Positions 13,824 to 22,712 of a DNA stretch of 30,820 nucleotides are shown in pieces. The DNA is taken from contig JBJOGJ010000013.1 in NCBI GenBank assembly GCA_046048295.1, forward strand, positions 1-30,820, given 5' to 3'. A program made the translations under genes and the position numbers. This stretch comes from CBDCWA01 sp046048295. GTDB taxonomy: Bacteria; Pseudomonadota; Alphaproteobacteria; Rhizobiales; Hyphomicrobiaceae. Each line of letters starts with the position of its first letter. Position 1 is the stretch's first letter. The notes below the pieces were generated by a model. The model worked only from the letters and a program-made list of their open reading frames with translations, was not told where the DNA came from and did not search any database.

Positions 13824-16583
13824 CTAGAGCGAGCGCGCTATCGTCTCGGTGGTGAAGCACTCGATCTGATCGCCCTCGCGGATGTCCTGGTAGTTCTCGA
13901 AAGCCATGCCGCACTCCTGACCGACCTGGACCTCCTTGACCTCATCCTTGAAGCGCTTCAGCGTCGACAGCTTGCCAGTGTGGATCACGACGTTGTCGCG
14001 AAGCAGGCGGACACCTGCACCGCGCTCGACGCGACCTTCGGTGACCTGGCAGCCGGCCACCTTGCCGATCTTCGAGATATTGAAGACCTCGAGGATCTTG
14101 GCGTAGCCGATGAAGTTTTCCTTGATGGTCGGGGCGAGCAGGCCAGACATCGCCGACTTCACCTCGTCGACGAGATCGTAGATGACATTGTAGTAGCGGA
14201 TCTCGACGCCCTCGCGCTCGGCTGCCGCCCGTGCCTGCGTGTTGGCGCGGACATTGAAGCCGATGATGATCGCGTTGGACGCGCTCGCTAGCGAAACGTC
14301 GGACTCGGTGATGCCGCCGACACCTTCGTGCACGATGCGTGCCTCGACCTCGTCGGTCCCGAGCTTCCTGAGCGAGCCAGCAATAGCCTCGACCGAGCCC
14401 TGCACATCGCCCTTGACGAGAACGCGGATCTCCTTGCGGTCTGCGTCCCGCAGCTGCTGCATCATCTGCTCGAGCGTGCGTGCAGTGCCGGCGCTGCCAA
14501 GCGTATCGCGACGCTTACGCAAGCGGTAGTCGGTGATCTCCCTCGCCCGCTGCTCGTTCTCGACAACGGCGAACTGGTCACCTGCCTCCGGTGCCGAGTC
14601 GAAGCCCAGCACTTCAACGGGAACGGACGGACCGGCGGACTGCATGTTGCGACCCTGGTCGTCGATCATGGCGCGGACACGGCCCCACGACATACCTGCA
14701 ACGACGATGTCGCCGACCTTCAGGGTTCCGCGCTGCACGAGGAGAGTGCCGACCGGACCGCGGCCGCGCTCGAGCTTGGCCTCGATCACGAAGCCGTCGG
14801 CGCTGCGGTTCGGGTTAGCCTTCAGCTCCAGGAGCTCGGACTGCAGATGGACGGCCTCGAGCAGCTTATCCAGGTTGATGCGCTTGAGTGCCGAAACCTC
14901 GACCTCAAGAGTCTCGCCCGACATGGTCTCCACAACGATCTCATGCTGGAGAAGCTCCGTGCGCACGCGATTCGGATCGACGCCCGGTTTGTCGATCTTG
15001 TTGATCGCCACTATGATCGGCACCTCAGCCGCTTTGGCATGATTGATCGCTTCGACGGTCTGCGGCATGACGCCATCGTCGGCAGCAACAACCAGCACGA
15101 CGATGTCCGTCACCTTGGCGCCTCTGGCGCGCATCGCGGTGAATGCCTCATGGCCAGGCGTGTCGATAAAGGTGATCTTGGCACCAGCCTCGGTCGTGAC
15201 CTGATAGGCACCGATATGCTGCGTGATGCCGCCGGCTTCGCCGCTGACAACGTTGGTCTGGCGAAGCGCATCGAGCAACGAGGTCTTGCCGTGATCGACG
15301 TGTCCCATGATGGTGACGACCGGCGCACGGGGCTCCAGATCGACCTCGACATCCTCGCTTCCGATGAAGCCTTCCTCGACGTCGGCCTCCGAAACGCGCT
15401 TGGCGGTATGGCCGAACTCTGCGACGATCAGCTCGGCGGTATCGGCGTCGATCACGTCATTGATCTTGTGCATCGCGCCCTGCTGCATGAGGAAGCGAAT
15501 GACGTCAACGGCGCGCTCCGTCATGCGATTGGCGAGCTCCTGGATGGTGATCGCCTCCGGAATAATTACCTCGCGCACGATTTTCTCGCGCTGCTGAGGC
15601 CCCTGAGCCTTCATTTTCTCGCGCTCACGCCTGCGCTTCAGTGAGGCAATGGAACGCTGGCGCTGACTCTCATCGAGTGCATTCGTGATGGTGAGACGGC
15701 CACGGAACCGCTGATCGTCTGCGGTACGACCGCCGCGAGCGGGCTTGCCGCTCCGCTTGCGGTCACCATCATCGTCTTCAGTGACTTCGGCAGCGGGTCG
15801 TGCCGGCCGCGGCCTGGCTGCCGCAGGCTTTTCCGCCTCCTTCGGTGGCGGTGCCTCCTGCTGTGGCTTGCGGGCCGGACGTTCGCGAACGACGATTTCC
15901 GGCCTGATCATCCCTAGCTGCGTCAATACCGGCGTCTGTTCGGGCTCCGACTCCGGCTTTTGCTCGGGCTGAGCGTCTGCAGCAGGCTGCTCCTGCGTTG
16001 CGGTTGTCTGCTGCGACGGCACCTCTGCGACAGTGGCTTCTGATACATCAGCGGCCTCTGCGGGCTCGGTCGGCTCGGCCTCCGACACTGCGGGCGAAGG
16101 CTCTTGCGACGACTGCGCCTGCTCTGCTTCGCTCTGGCGCTGCAGTGCCTGCTCTTCGTCGATTCGACGTTGCTCAGCTTCGCGGCGTGCACGATCCTGC
16201 TCAGCCAGCTGCGCGGCCTGAAGGGCCCGGGCTCGCGCTTCGAGTTCGCCCTCTGACAGAGTCTGCTGCTGTGCATCCGTCGACTTCGACGGGCGTGTCC
16301 CGCCGGGCCTTCCGCGTTGCGGTGGCCGCGAAACGTTAGCCTTGCCGCCGCCGACCTTCGCCGTCGTCACGCCCGGCTTGTCCGCGTCGAGCGTCGACTT
16401 CGCCTGTTGTTCCGCCTCAGGGCTCAGCACCATTCGCTTGCGCTTCTTGACGACTTCGACCGACTTCGAGCGCCCATGCGAAAACTTCTGCTGAATGTGA
16501 CCGGATTCGACCGAACGCTTCAGCGTGAGCGGTTTGCGCTCTCCACCGGCAGTCTTGTCGGTCGTTTCTTTCGGTTCGCTCAT
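13824..16583 (-). CDS. infB: Translation initiation factor IF-2
   Basis: GTPase that brings fMet-tRNA to the 30S subunit and promotes subunit joining. The 919-residue protein begins with an alphaproteobacterial IF2-associated segment (KPLTLKRSVESGHIQQKF). A long low-complexity linker rich in Gln, Glu, Ala and Pro follows (about 95-300), then a basic IF2_N domain (AITIQELANRMTERAVDVI). The G domain has the P-loop GHVDHGKTS at about 426-434, DTPGHEAF and NKID. Domains II-IV follow, ending FTTETIARSL. The reading frame is intact. It ends 72 bases before the preferred rbfA start and begins 120 bases after the YlxR/L7Ae gene. AGGTAAGG just before the ATG serves as ribosome binding site. Confidence 0.98.
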   Translation of the reverse strand: MSEPKETTDKTAGGERKPLTLKRSVESGHIQQKFSHGRSKSVEVVKKRKRMVLSPEAEQQAKSTLDADKPGVTTAKVGGGKANVSRPPQRGRPGGTRPSKSTDAQQQTLSEGELEARARALQAAQLAEQDRARREAEQRRIDEEQALQRQSEAEQAQSSQEPSPAVSEAEPTEPAEAADVSEATVAEVPSQQTTATQEQPAADAQPEQKPESEPEQTPVLTQLGMIRPEIVVRERPARKPQQEAPPPKEAEKPAAARPRPARPAAEVTEDDDGDRKRSGKPARGGRTADDQRFRGRLTITNALDESQRQRSIASLKRRREREKMKAQGPQQREKIVREVIIPEAITIQELANRMTERAVDVIRFLMQQGAMHKINDVIDADTAELIVAEFGHTAKRVSEADVEEGFIGSEDVEVDLEPRAPVVTIMGHVDHGKTSLLDALRQTNVVSGEAGGITQHIGAYQVTTEAGAKITFIDTPGHEAFTAMRARGAKVTDIVVLVVAADDGVMPQTVEAINHAKAAEVPIIVAINKIDKPGVDPNRVRTELLQHEIVVETMSGETLEVEVSALKRINLDKLLEAVHLQSELLELKANPNRSADGFVIEAKLERGRGPVGTLLVQRGTLKVGDIVVAGMSWGRVRAMIDDQGRNMQSAGPSVPVEVLGFDSAPEAGDQFAVVENEQRAREITDYRLRKRRDTLGSAGTARTLEQMMQQLRDADRKEIRVLVKGDVQGSVEAIAGSLRKLGTDEVEARIVHEGVGGITESDVSLASASNAIIIGFNVRANTQARAAAEREGVEIRYYNVIYDLVDEVKSAMSGLLAPTIKENFIGYAKILEVFNISKIGKVAGCQVTEGRVERGAGVRLLRDNVVIHTGKLSTLKRFKDEVKEVQVGQECGMAFENYQDIREGDQIECFTTETIARSL

Positions 16584-16703
16584 GCCTTACCTGTTCTACC
16601 CCTACGGATTCCGCATCTTCGGCCGCATCGCCCTGTCCGGTCATGCAGCACGCATTTCAAAACACATCGCCGGCGAAGCCCGCAGAGCCTCACCCGCAAT
16701 TCT

Positions 16704-17459
16704 TCAAACCTTGCCGCCCACTTCGCGCCGCTCGTGCTCCCGCGACAAATCAGGGCTGCCCGACCTGTAACGCTCGAGCCTCAGGGCAGCAGCAACGAAA
16801 GCCGAAGCCGCTCCCCCACATCTGACTGCAGCATGTACCACATTTGACCGCCCCAACGCCAAACTCATTTCGTCAATGTTCAATATCCTGATGACGACGG
16901 CCTCCAAGCGGGCCTCCCGGACCAGGACCGCGACCACGCGATCGAGCTTGCGAACGCCATCGTCGGCCGCATCCGTAGCATGCACCACCGCAGTGAGAGC
17001 TGCCTTCTCGATGGCCTGCTCGACCTTGGTGAATCCCGTCGTCACGAGGCCTGCCTTGTTCGCGAGGCTCAGTGCATTTCTCGCACGTGCGAGAAGCATG
17101 GTGTCCACCTCGGCGCCCAGATCGGCCGGCGCGTGAACTTTCCGCTTGAGGCTGCGGGCGAAAATGCCCTTCCTGGCGGCTGTATCGACGGCCTCTCTCG
17201 AGCAGGTTATCCACACGCCGCGGCCCGGCAGCTTGCTCCCAGGATCGGCAATGATCCGGGCTTCCGGGGTGGCGACAAAGCGAAGGAGTGCTTCCTTCTC
17301 CAACACCCTACGGGTCAGCGCGCACTGTCGCTCCTGCCCGTCCTTGCGCTCAGCGCGATCCCTGCCACGCTCCGCTCCAGCCATGCCCGATCCACCCGAA
17401 TCCCCCCGGGGGGCCATTCGGCTGTCGGCATCCTTGCTCTGGAGACTGCCTCGTCGCAT
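16704..17459 (-). CDS. YlxR / L7Ae two-domain RNA-binding protein
   Basis: Small RNA-binding protein encoded between nusA and infB, as in most alphaproteobacteria. The N-terminal YlxR domain (about residues 44-110) shows RQCALTRRVLEKEALLRFV and the hallmark PGSKLPGRGVWI. The second domain (about 120-210) is an L7Ae/ribosomal-protein-like fold with RARNALSLANKAGLVTTGF. The tail is basic. A role in rRNA or nucleoid-associated RNA binding is likely, but the exact function is not established. The start is uncertain: the ATG at 17459 gives 251 residues, while the in-frame ATGs at 17417 and 17384 would remove 14 or 25 residues of low-complexity charged sequence. No clear ribosome binding site decides between them. 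Confidence 0.87.
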   Translation of the reverse strand: MRRGSLQSKDADSRMAPRGDSGGSGMAGAERGRDRAERKDGQERQCALTRRVLEKEALLRFVATPEARIIADPGSKLPGRGVWITCSREAVDTAARKGIFARSLKRKVHAPADLGAEVDTMLLARARNALSLANKAGLVTTGFTKVEQAIEKAALTAVVHATDAADDGVRKLDRVVAVLVREARLEAVVIRILNIDEMSLALGRSNVVHAAVRCGGAASAFVAAALRLERYRSGSPDLSREHERREVGGKV

Positions 17460-17491
17460 TTCCGTATGTAAGCCTTTCGATCATCTTTGCT

Positions 17492-19186
17492 TCACGCTTG
17501 CGAGCTGGTGCCAGCGGCCTGGCCGCCCTGCTCGTCGGCGCCCGGATCCTCTCCGGCGTCCGCATCGCCTTCGGACCCGCCATCCTCGCCTTCGGCATCC
17601 TCCTCCGACGACGCAAGATCTTCCGGCGAGATCCAGCCGAGGAGCAGACGGGCCGACATGATCATGTCTTCCGCTTCCTGCCGGCCAATTTCGTGGCCCT
17701 CGAGGATACCCTTATGCCGAACCACTTCGGCGCCCTTGACCTTCGGCCTTTCAGTCCAGCCGGTCAGGTCATCCGTCGCGCAATCGGCCAGATCCTCTAC
17801 GGTCCGCACACCCTGCTCACCGAGCGCCACCATCATCGCGGTGGTCATTCCGGTGACCTGCGCCATCGCGTCCTCGACGCCGAGTTCCCGGCGGCGGGCA
17901 TCCCGCTCCTGCTCAATCCGATCGAGATATTCGCGAGCGCGTGTCTGGATTTCCTCGGCGGTGTCCTCATCGAAGCCCTCAATATGGGCAATCTCACTCA
18001 ATTCGACAAATGCCACTTCCTCGACGCGAGCAAATCCTTCGGTGACGAGCAGTTGCGCGATGACCTCGTCGACGTCGAGGGCTTCCATGAACATGTTGGA
18101 TCGCTCGGCAAATTCCTTCTGGCGCCGCTCGCTTTCCTCGGCCTCGGTCAGGATGTCGATATCCCAGCCCGTGAGCTGGGAAGCCAGGCGCACGTTCTGG
18201 CCACGCCGGCCGATGGCAAGCGAGAGCTGGGTCTCCGGCACGACGACCTCGATACGGTTTGATTCCTCGTCGAGCACGACCTTGGTCACCTCGGCCGGCG
18301 CCAGCGCATTGACGATGAACGTCGCAGCGTCGTCATTCCAGGGAATGATGTCGATCTTCTCGCCCTGCAGCTCATTCACCACCGCCTGCACACGTTGGCC
18401 GCGCATACCCACACAGGCACCTACCGGATCGATCGAGCTGTCACGGGAGATGACAGCGATCTTGGCACGCGACCCGGGGTCGCGCGCTACGGACTTGATC
18501 TGGACGACGCCGTCGTAGATCTCCGGAACCTCCATCGCAAACAACTTCGACATGAATTCCGGGCGGGCGCGGGACAGGAAGATCTGGGGGCCGCGCTGCT
18601 CGCGCCTGACGTCATAGATGTAGGCCCGGATGCGGTCGCCCATCCGCACATTCTCGCGCGGAATCATCTCGTCGCGGCGAATGATGGCCTCGGCGCGCCC
18701 CAGGTCGACGATGACGTTGCCGTACTCGACGCGCTTGACGGTTCCGTTCGTTATTTCGCCGACGCGGTCCTTGTATTCCTCGAAATGGCGTTCGCGCTCG
18801 GCATCGCGGACCTTCTGGACAATGACCTGCTTGGCGTTCTGGGCCGCCACACGCCCGAAATCCATGAGCGGCAACTGCTCGACGAGTTCGTCGCCGATCT
18901 CGACATCAGGCTTGAATTGCCTTGCCTGCTCGAGTGAAACTTCGGTCGATTCGTTCTCCACTTCCTCGACCACCGTCAGCACCCGCTTCAACGTCGTCTC
19001 GCCGGTCTTCGGGTCGATGATGCAGCGGATGTCGTTCTCGGCGCCATAGCGGGACTTTGCCGCCTTCTGCATGGCATCCTGCATAGCCTGGATGACGATC
19101 ATGCGGTCGATCGACTTCTCGCGCGCCACAGCATCCGCGATCTGAAGAAGCTCGAGACGGTTCGCGCTGATTCCTGCCAATGACAT
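17492..19186 (-). CDS. nusA: Transcription termination/antitermination factor NusA
   Basis: RNA polymerase-associated elongation factor that controls pausing, intrinsic termination and antitermination at rRNA operons. The 564-residue protein has the N-terminal polymerase-binding domain (ELLQIADAVAREKSIDR at 12-28), an S1 domain near 140-200 (VKRVEYGNVIVDLGRAEAII) and two KH domains: VGACVGMRGQRVQAVV near 252-267 and LSLAIGRRGQNVRLASQ near 320-336. The C-terminal half has two helix-hairpin-helix acidic repeats and ends in a strongly acidic tail (EEDAEGEDGGSEGDADAGED), typical of alphaproteobacterial NusA. It follows rimP by 60 bases and precedes the YlxR/L7Ae gene, consistent with one transcription unit. 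Confidence 0.98.
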   Translation of the reverse strand: MSLAGISANRLELLQIADAVAREKSIDRMIVIQAMQDAMQKAAKSRYGAENDIRCIIDPKTGETTLKRVLTVVEEVENESTEVSLEQARQFKPDVEIGDELVEQLPLMDFGRVAAQNAKQVIVQKVRDAERERHFEEYKDRVGEITNGTVKRVEYGNVIVDLGRAEAIIRRDEMIPRENVRMGDRIRAYIYDVRREQRGPQIFLSRARPEFMSKLFAMEVPEIYDGVVQIKSVARDPGSRAKIAVISRDSSIDPVGACVGMRGQRVQAVVNELQGEKIDIIPWNDDAATFIVNALAPAEVTKVVLDEESNRIEVVVPETQLSLAIGRRGQNVRLASQLTGWDIDILTEAEESERRQKEFAERSNMFMEALDVDEVIAQLLVTEGFARVEEVAFVELSEIAHIEGFDEDTAEEIQTRAREYLDRIEQERDARRRELGVEDAMAQVTGMTTAMMVALGEQGVRTVEDLADCATDDLTGWTERPKVKGAEVVRHKGILEGHEIGRQEAEDMIMSARLLLGWISPEDLASSEEDAEGEDGGSEGDADAGEDPGADEQGGQAAGTSSQA

Positions 19187-19246
19187 TCGCGTAGTTCCTC
19201 GTTTAGCCGTTGCATCCCGACTGTGGCACCTGCCCGTACAATCGAG

Positions 19247-19804
19247 CTATTTCTCACGCTTGGACCGATTGAGCGCCTCCCGAACAAGCTCGTCGGTCAG
19301 CACCAGCTTCGCCTCCTGGATAAGGCCGACGGGCAGCCCTACCACCTGAACTCCAAGCTCGCCAAGGTCGCAGATCACGCGAGCTTCGCCAGCCTCGTAA
19401 CCCTCCACCTCGCCTTTGAACCGTTTCCTGCCGCCGACCATCTCCCGCATCTCGATGCGCACCTGTTGCCCTTTCCAGGATTCGAAATCCGACGGCCGGA
19501 CCAGCGGTCGGTCGATTCCCGGTGAGGAAATCTCGAGCCGGTAGGTCCCTGGGATCGGATCATGTGCATCGAGCAGTGGAGATACCTGACGATGAATGGT
19601 TTCGCAGTCGTCTATGGATATGGTGCCATCTGGCCGTTCAGCCATGATTTGGACAGTTTGCCCGTCCTGGCCGCTTATCCTGATGCGAACAAGACGGAAG
19701 CCTAGATCAGCGAGCGCAGGCTCGACAAGATCCGCAATCCGGGCCGCAAGCCCCGTCTCACTTATGAAGCGCTCTTCCATTGCGCCTGTGATCATGGTCG
19801 GCAT
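19247..19804 (-). CDS. rimP: Ribosome maturation factor RimP
   Basis: 30S assembly factor acting early with S19 and S12. Up to 185 residues. The N-terminal alpha/beta domain has GLAARIADLVEPALADLGF and LVRIRISGQDGQTVQIM, followed by SIDDCETIHRQVSPLLD and the highly conserved YRLEISSPGIDRPL. The C-terminal SH3-like domain (DFESWKGQQVRIEMRE) then follows. The start is uncertain: ATGs at 19804, 19795 and 19780 are all in frame, and family alignments would favour one close to EERFISETG. It is the first gene of the rimP-nusA-infB transcription unit, since a terminator-like hairpin (19876-19909) separates it from trmB. The promoter should lie within the 70 bases upstream, but I could not define it. 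Confidence 0.95.
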   Translation of the reverse strand: MPTMITGAMEERFISETGLAARIADLVEPALADLGFRLVRIRISGQDGQTVQIMAERPDGTISIDDCETIHRQVSPLLDAHDPIPGTYRLEISSPGIDRPLVRPSDFESWKGQQVRIEMREMVGGRKRFKGEVEGYEAGEARVICDLGELGVQVVGLPVGLIQEAKLVLTDELVREALNRSKREK

Positions 19805-19875
19805 CGAGTCTGGAATTCAACCTTTGGACGTCGAGGCGGCCACATGCCCGGTCGCCCAGAGGCGCTGCGGCGCGC

Positions 19876-19909
19876 TCAAAAGAAAAAGAGCGGACCCTTT
19901 TGGGGGCCC
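19876..19909 (-). terminator. Probable intrinsic terminator between trmB and rimP
   Basis: On the minus strand GGGCCC (plus 19904-19909) pairs with GGGTCC (19892-19897) with one G-T pair and a six-base loop. The T-rich run GCTCTTTTTCTTTT follows (19877-19890). The stem is short, but its position between trmB and rimP and the T-rich tail support termination of the metK-trmB message, about 90 bases past the trmB stop. A partial terminator with read-through is also possible. Confidence 0.55.
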
Positions 19910-19997
19910 ACCCACAAAGTTGAGATGATCATGAGCATTTAGAGAGTATGTGAAGTCTCGTGAGGGTGCAAGACAGAATCTTCCCCCTTTGGGCGAA

Positions 19998-20717
19998 TCA
20001 TTTACGCCGAAATCTAAAATGGTAAGCAATTCGTCCCTCGCGATTAGCCTTCTGCTCATAGCGGGTTTCAACCTGATCTTCCGGCCGGATGCGCCAATCG
20101 CGGGTGCTGTGCGCTTGCCACTCGAATGCTCCGCAATCGCGCATGGCTATCAGGGCAGTACGCGCATAGTCGCCGATGTCGGTGGAAATCCTGAGTTCGG
20201 CGCCTGGGCGCATGACGCGTGCCAGCAGGCCCAATGTTCCAGCCGACACAAGGCGGCGCTTAACGTGCCTCCGCTTGGGCCATGGGTCCGGAAAGAGGAT
20301 GAATGTCCGACCTACGCACCCCTCTGGCAGCCAGCGAAGCAGCGGACGGACGTCATCAGGATGGATCATGATGTTACCGATCCCATCGGCTTCCATCCGG
20401 CTCAGAACCTTGACCACCCCCTCCAGGAAGGGCTCGGAGGCGATAAGGCCGATATCCGGATGTGCTGCGGCCTGTGCGAGAAGGTGCTCGCCTCCGCCGG
20501 GACCGATCTCGAGCCAGACGTCGGCAACCTCGTGCGCGAACAACCTGGTGAGATCGTCTGGGGGCGGTGTGGCCAGGTCCACGTGCGGCGTCGCTGAGAG
20601 CCGCTCAACGAGTTGCGCCTGATACAGACTGAGCTTGCGGCCACGCCGACGACCAAACGACGGCAGATCGCGGGTGAGGTTTGCTGGAGCTCGGTGCATC
20701 GACTGCATCTGCGTCAT
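19998..20717 (-). CDS. trmB: tRNA (guanine-N7-)-methyltransferase
   Basis: SAM-dependent enzyme that makes m7G46 in the variable loop of tRNAs. The 239-residue protein has a basic N-terminus with SFGRRRGRKLS, the SAM-binding motif LEIGPGGGEHL at 69-79 (usually GFGxG in relatives) and SEPFLEGVVKVL. The family signature ILFPDPWPKRRHVKRRL runs 140-156, with Asp144 as a catalytic/substrate residue. The C-terminal ETRYEQKANREGRIAYHF closes the fold. It lies downstream of metK, which makes its cofactor. A strong hairpin ends eight bases before its ATG, leaving no free Shine-Dalgarno, so translation may depend on that structure. Confidence 0.95.
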   Translation of the reverse strand: MTQMQSMHRAPANLTRDLPSFGRRRGRKLSLYQAQLVERLSATPHVDLATPPPDDLTRLFAHEVADVWLEIGPGGGEHLLAQAAAHPDIGLIASEPFLEGVVKVLSRMEADGIGNIMIHPDDVRPLLRWLPEGCVGRTFILFPDPWPKRRHVKRRLVSAGTLGLLARVMRPGAELRISTDIGDYARTALIAMRDCGAFEWQAHSTRDWRIRPEDQVETRYEQKANREGRIAYHFRFRRK

Positions 20718-20725
20718 AAACGGCA

Positions 20726-20757
20726 GGGCCGCCTGCCGGCTCCGGCCGGGGCGGCCC
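20726..20757 (-). promoter_or_regulatory. Strong hairpin against the trmB start codon
   Basis: In the metK-trmB spacer, read on minus, GGGCCGCC pairs with GGCGGCCC. Within it CCGGC pairs with GCCGG around a CGGA loop, leaving only a CA bulge: 13 base pairs in all. Its 3' arm holds the only purine-rich stretch (GGCGG) before the ATG, and only TGCCGTTT separates the stem from the start codon. There is no T run, so it is not a typical terminator. It may limit trmB translation or act as a processing or attenuation element. Confidence 0.6.
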
Positions 20758-20784
20758 CTGTGGTCAGATCGGTGACAGCGAAAG

Positions 20785-21978
20785 TCAGGTCAGAGAGGAC
20801 TTGAGCTTGCCTACCAGATCAGTCTTCTCCCAGGCGAAGCCGCCGTCCTTGTCAGGCTCGCGACCGAAGTGGCCGTACGCAGCGGTGCGTGCGTAAATCG
20901 GCTTGTTCAGGTCAAGGTGCTGGCGGATGCCGCGCGGCGACAGATCCATGATCTCGCCAAGCGTCCTTTCGATCTTAGCCTCGTCGACCTTCGCGGTGCC
21001 GTAGGTGTCGACATAGATCGACAATGGCTGTGCGACGCCGATGGCGTAGGAGAGCTGGATGCTGCAACGGTCGGCCAGATCCGCTGCTACGACGTTCTTG
21101 GCAAGGTAGCGGGCGGCATAGGCAGCAGAACGATCTACCTTGGTCGGGTCCTTGCCCGAGAACGCGCCACCACCGTGGGGTGCTGCGCCGCCATAGGTGT
21201 CGACGATGATCTTGCGGCCCGTCAGGCCACAGTCACCATCCGGTCCACCAATGTAGAACTTGCCGGTCGGATTGATATGCCAGACTGTATCGGACCCGAT
21301 CCAGCCCTCCGGCAGCGCCTTTCGCACGTAGGGCTCGACCAGCTCTCTCACCTGGTCGGACGTCATGTTCTCGATAAGGTGCTGATGGGAGACGACGATC
21401 TGCGTCACACCGACAGGCTTGCCGTCCTCATAGCGGACGGTGACTTGGCTCTTGGAGTCCGGCCCGAGGATCTTCTCCTTGTCGGCATGACGTGCCTTGG
21501 AGATGAGCTCAAGAATCTTATGCGAGTAATAAATGGGCGCCGGCATCAGCTCAGGGGTGTCCCGGCATGCATAGCCGAACATTATGCCCTGGTCGCCGGC
21601 TCCCTCGTCCTTGTTGCCGGCGGCGTCGACGCCTTTGGCGATATCGGCAGACTGGGCATGCAGGAGGACGCGAATATCAGCCTTCTCCCAGTGGAAGCCT
21701 TCCTGTTCGTAACCGATGTCCTTGATGGCCATTCGAGCGACGTGGGCCACCCAGTCCTTAGTGATCGTGGTGGGTCCGCGCGTTTCACCGGCTATGACCA
21801 CCGTGTTGGTCGTGGTGAGCGTTTCCGCTGCGACCCGGATCGACCACGGGTCTATTCCGGCACGGGGACCTTCCGTAAAGAACAGGTCGACAATCTCGTC
21901 GGAAATCCGGTCGCTGACCTTGTCCGGATGGCCCTCGGAAACGGATTCGCTCGTGAACAGGTAGGATTTGCGCGACAA
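20785..21978 (-). CDS. metK: S-adenosylmethionine synthetase
   Basis: Makes SAM from methionine and ATP in the cytoplasm, supplying methyl donors used by TrmB and MiaB encoded nearby. The protein is 397 residues. The start MSRKSYLFTSESVSEGHPDKV is the canonical MetK N-terminus, with the active-site His17 and Asp19. The later blocks GAGDQGIMFGYA and GGGAFSGKDPTKVDRSAAYA are the ATP/methionine loops. The start codon is TTG (plus 21976-21978), supported by a perfect AAGGAG (plus 21985-21990) six bases upstream. I looked for a SAM-type riboswitch in the 143-base leader and saw no recognisable one. A CTTGACC -35-like element occurs at plus 22048-22054 but has no good -10 partner. Confidence 0.98.
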   Translation of the reverse strand: MSRKSYLFTSESVSEGHPDKVSDRISDEIVDLFFTEGPRAGIDPWSIRVAAETLTTTNTVVIAGETRGPTTITKDWVAHVARMAIKDIGYEQEGFHWEKADIRVLLHAQSADIAKGVDAAGNKDEGAGDQGIMFGYACRDTPELMPAPIYYSHKILELISKARHADKEKILGPDSKSQVTVRYEDGKPVGVTQIVVSHQHLIENMTSDQVRELVEPYVRKALPEGWIGSDTVWHINPTGKFYIGGPDGDCGLTGRKIIVDTYGGAAPHGGGAFSGKDPTKVDRSAAYAARYLAKNVVAADLADRCSIQLSYAIGVAQPLSIYVDTYGTAKVDEAKIERTLGEIMDLSPRGIRQHLDLNKPIYARTAAYGHFGREPDKDGGFAWEKTDLVGKLKSSLT

Positions 21979-22121
21979 GGTCGGCTCCTTGCATTTGTCT
22001 CGGATCTATTGAGAAGATGCAGCGTTTCTTGCAGCGTTTAGACTGCGGGTCAAGAGCGAAGCTCTGCGGCGGAGCGCTTCGCAAGTGCTATACCTTCAGG
22101 GCACTTCCGGTTGCGTTTCGG

Positions 22122-22595
22122 CTACTCCGCTTCCCCCCGGTCGCTCTCACCGGCCAGTGTCCGCACAAGCTCGACTACCGAACGGCGCACCTTGGCATCG
22201 GCTATGCGCACGAAAGCGCGATTGAGCTCAAGTCCCTCGCGGGTATTCAAAAAATCGACGATATAGCTCTCTGTACCGGAGTCTGCAAAACCATTCGCCA
22301 TGGCCGAGCCCTGCTGCACAGACTGCAATTCCTCGTAGAAGAACTGCACCGGGACGCCCAGCACGTTCGCGAGTTCGAACAGTCGGCTTGCGCCAACGCG
22401 GTTTATCCCCTTCTCGTACTTCTGCACCTGCTGGAAGGTCAGCCCAAGCTTCTCGGCGAGCTTCTCCTGACTCATTCCAAGGATCATCCGGCGCAATCTG
22501 ACCCGACTGCCGACGTGAACGTCGATCGGATTTGCGCGGCGGGCGCCACCCTTCTCTGTGGTGTCAACACGCTCTTCATCGCTTTTCGTAGTCAT
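22122..22595 (-). CDS. XRE-family helix-turn-helix transcriptional regulator
   Basis: DNA-binding regulator of 157 residues from the ATG at 22593-22595. A TTG at 22620 would add nine residues and is less likely. The Cro/C1-type HTH spans about 29-86: VGSRVRLRRMILGMSQEKLA, then GLTFQQVQKYEKGINRVGA, then LFELANVLGVPVQFFYEEL. This is a widespread alphaproteobacterial subgroup in which the gene sits beside metK. The N-terminal 25 residues are charged and probably flexible; the C-terminal 60 are a small helical domain without a recognised ligand fold. It lies 143 bases before metK and 117 after lnt, with a candidate promoter of its own. Its targets cannot be read from the sequence. Confidence 0.9.
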   Translation of the reverse strand: MTTKSDEERVDTTEKGGARRANPIDVHVGSRVRLRRMILGMSQEKLAEKLGLTFQQVQKYEKGINRVGASRLFELANVLGVPVQFFYEELQSVQQGSAMANGFADSGTESYIVDFLNTREGLELNRAFVRIADAKVRRSVVELVRTLAGESDRGEAE

Positions 22596-22642
22596 AGCCG
22601 GTGTCTTTCTCGCAAAGGGCAACTTCTGTTGAATGCGATCTT

Positions 22643-22671
22643 TTCCTAGGTGTGGAAGGATTTTTCGTCAA
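22643..22671 (-). promoter_or_regulatory. Candidate sigma-70 promoter of the XRE regulator gene
   Basis: Read on minus, TTGACG (plus 22666-22671) and TAGGAA (22643-22648) are separated by exactly 17 bases. They lie in the locally AT-rich gap between lnt and the regulator, about 50 bases before its ATG. The -35 matches five of six consensus bases; the -10 matches only three. A nearby imperfect inverted repeat around 22709-22728 (seven of ten positions matched), overlapping the lnt 3' end, could be an operator. Confidence 0.4.
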
Positions 22672-22712
22672 CCTCAACAAGAATTATTTGCGAATTTGAT
22701 TGAGTGGAACGT

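Noticed and set aside
21979..22121. Possible SAM riboswitch in the metK leader
   Set aside because: I could not fit the conserved cores of the SAM-I, SAM-II or SAM/SAH classes as I know them. Only a long A/C-rich leader with a strong ribosome binding site is visible.
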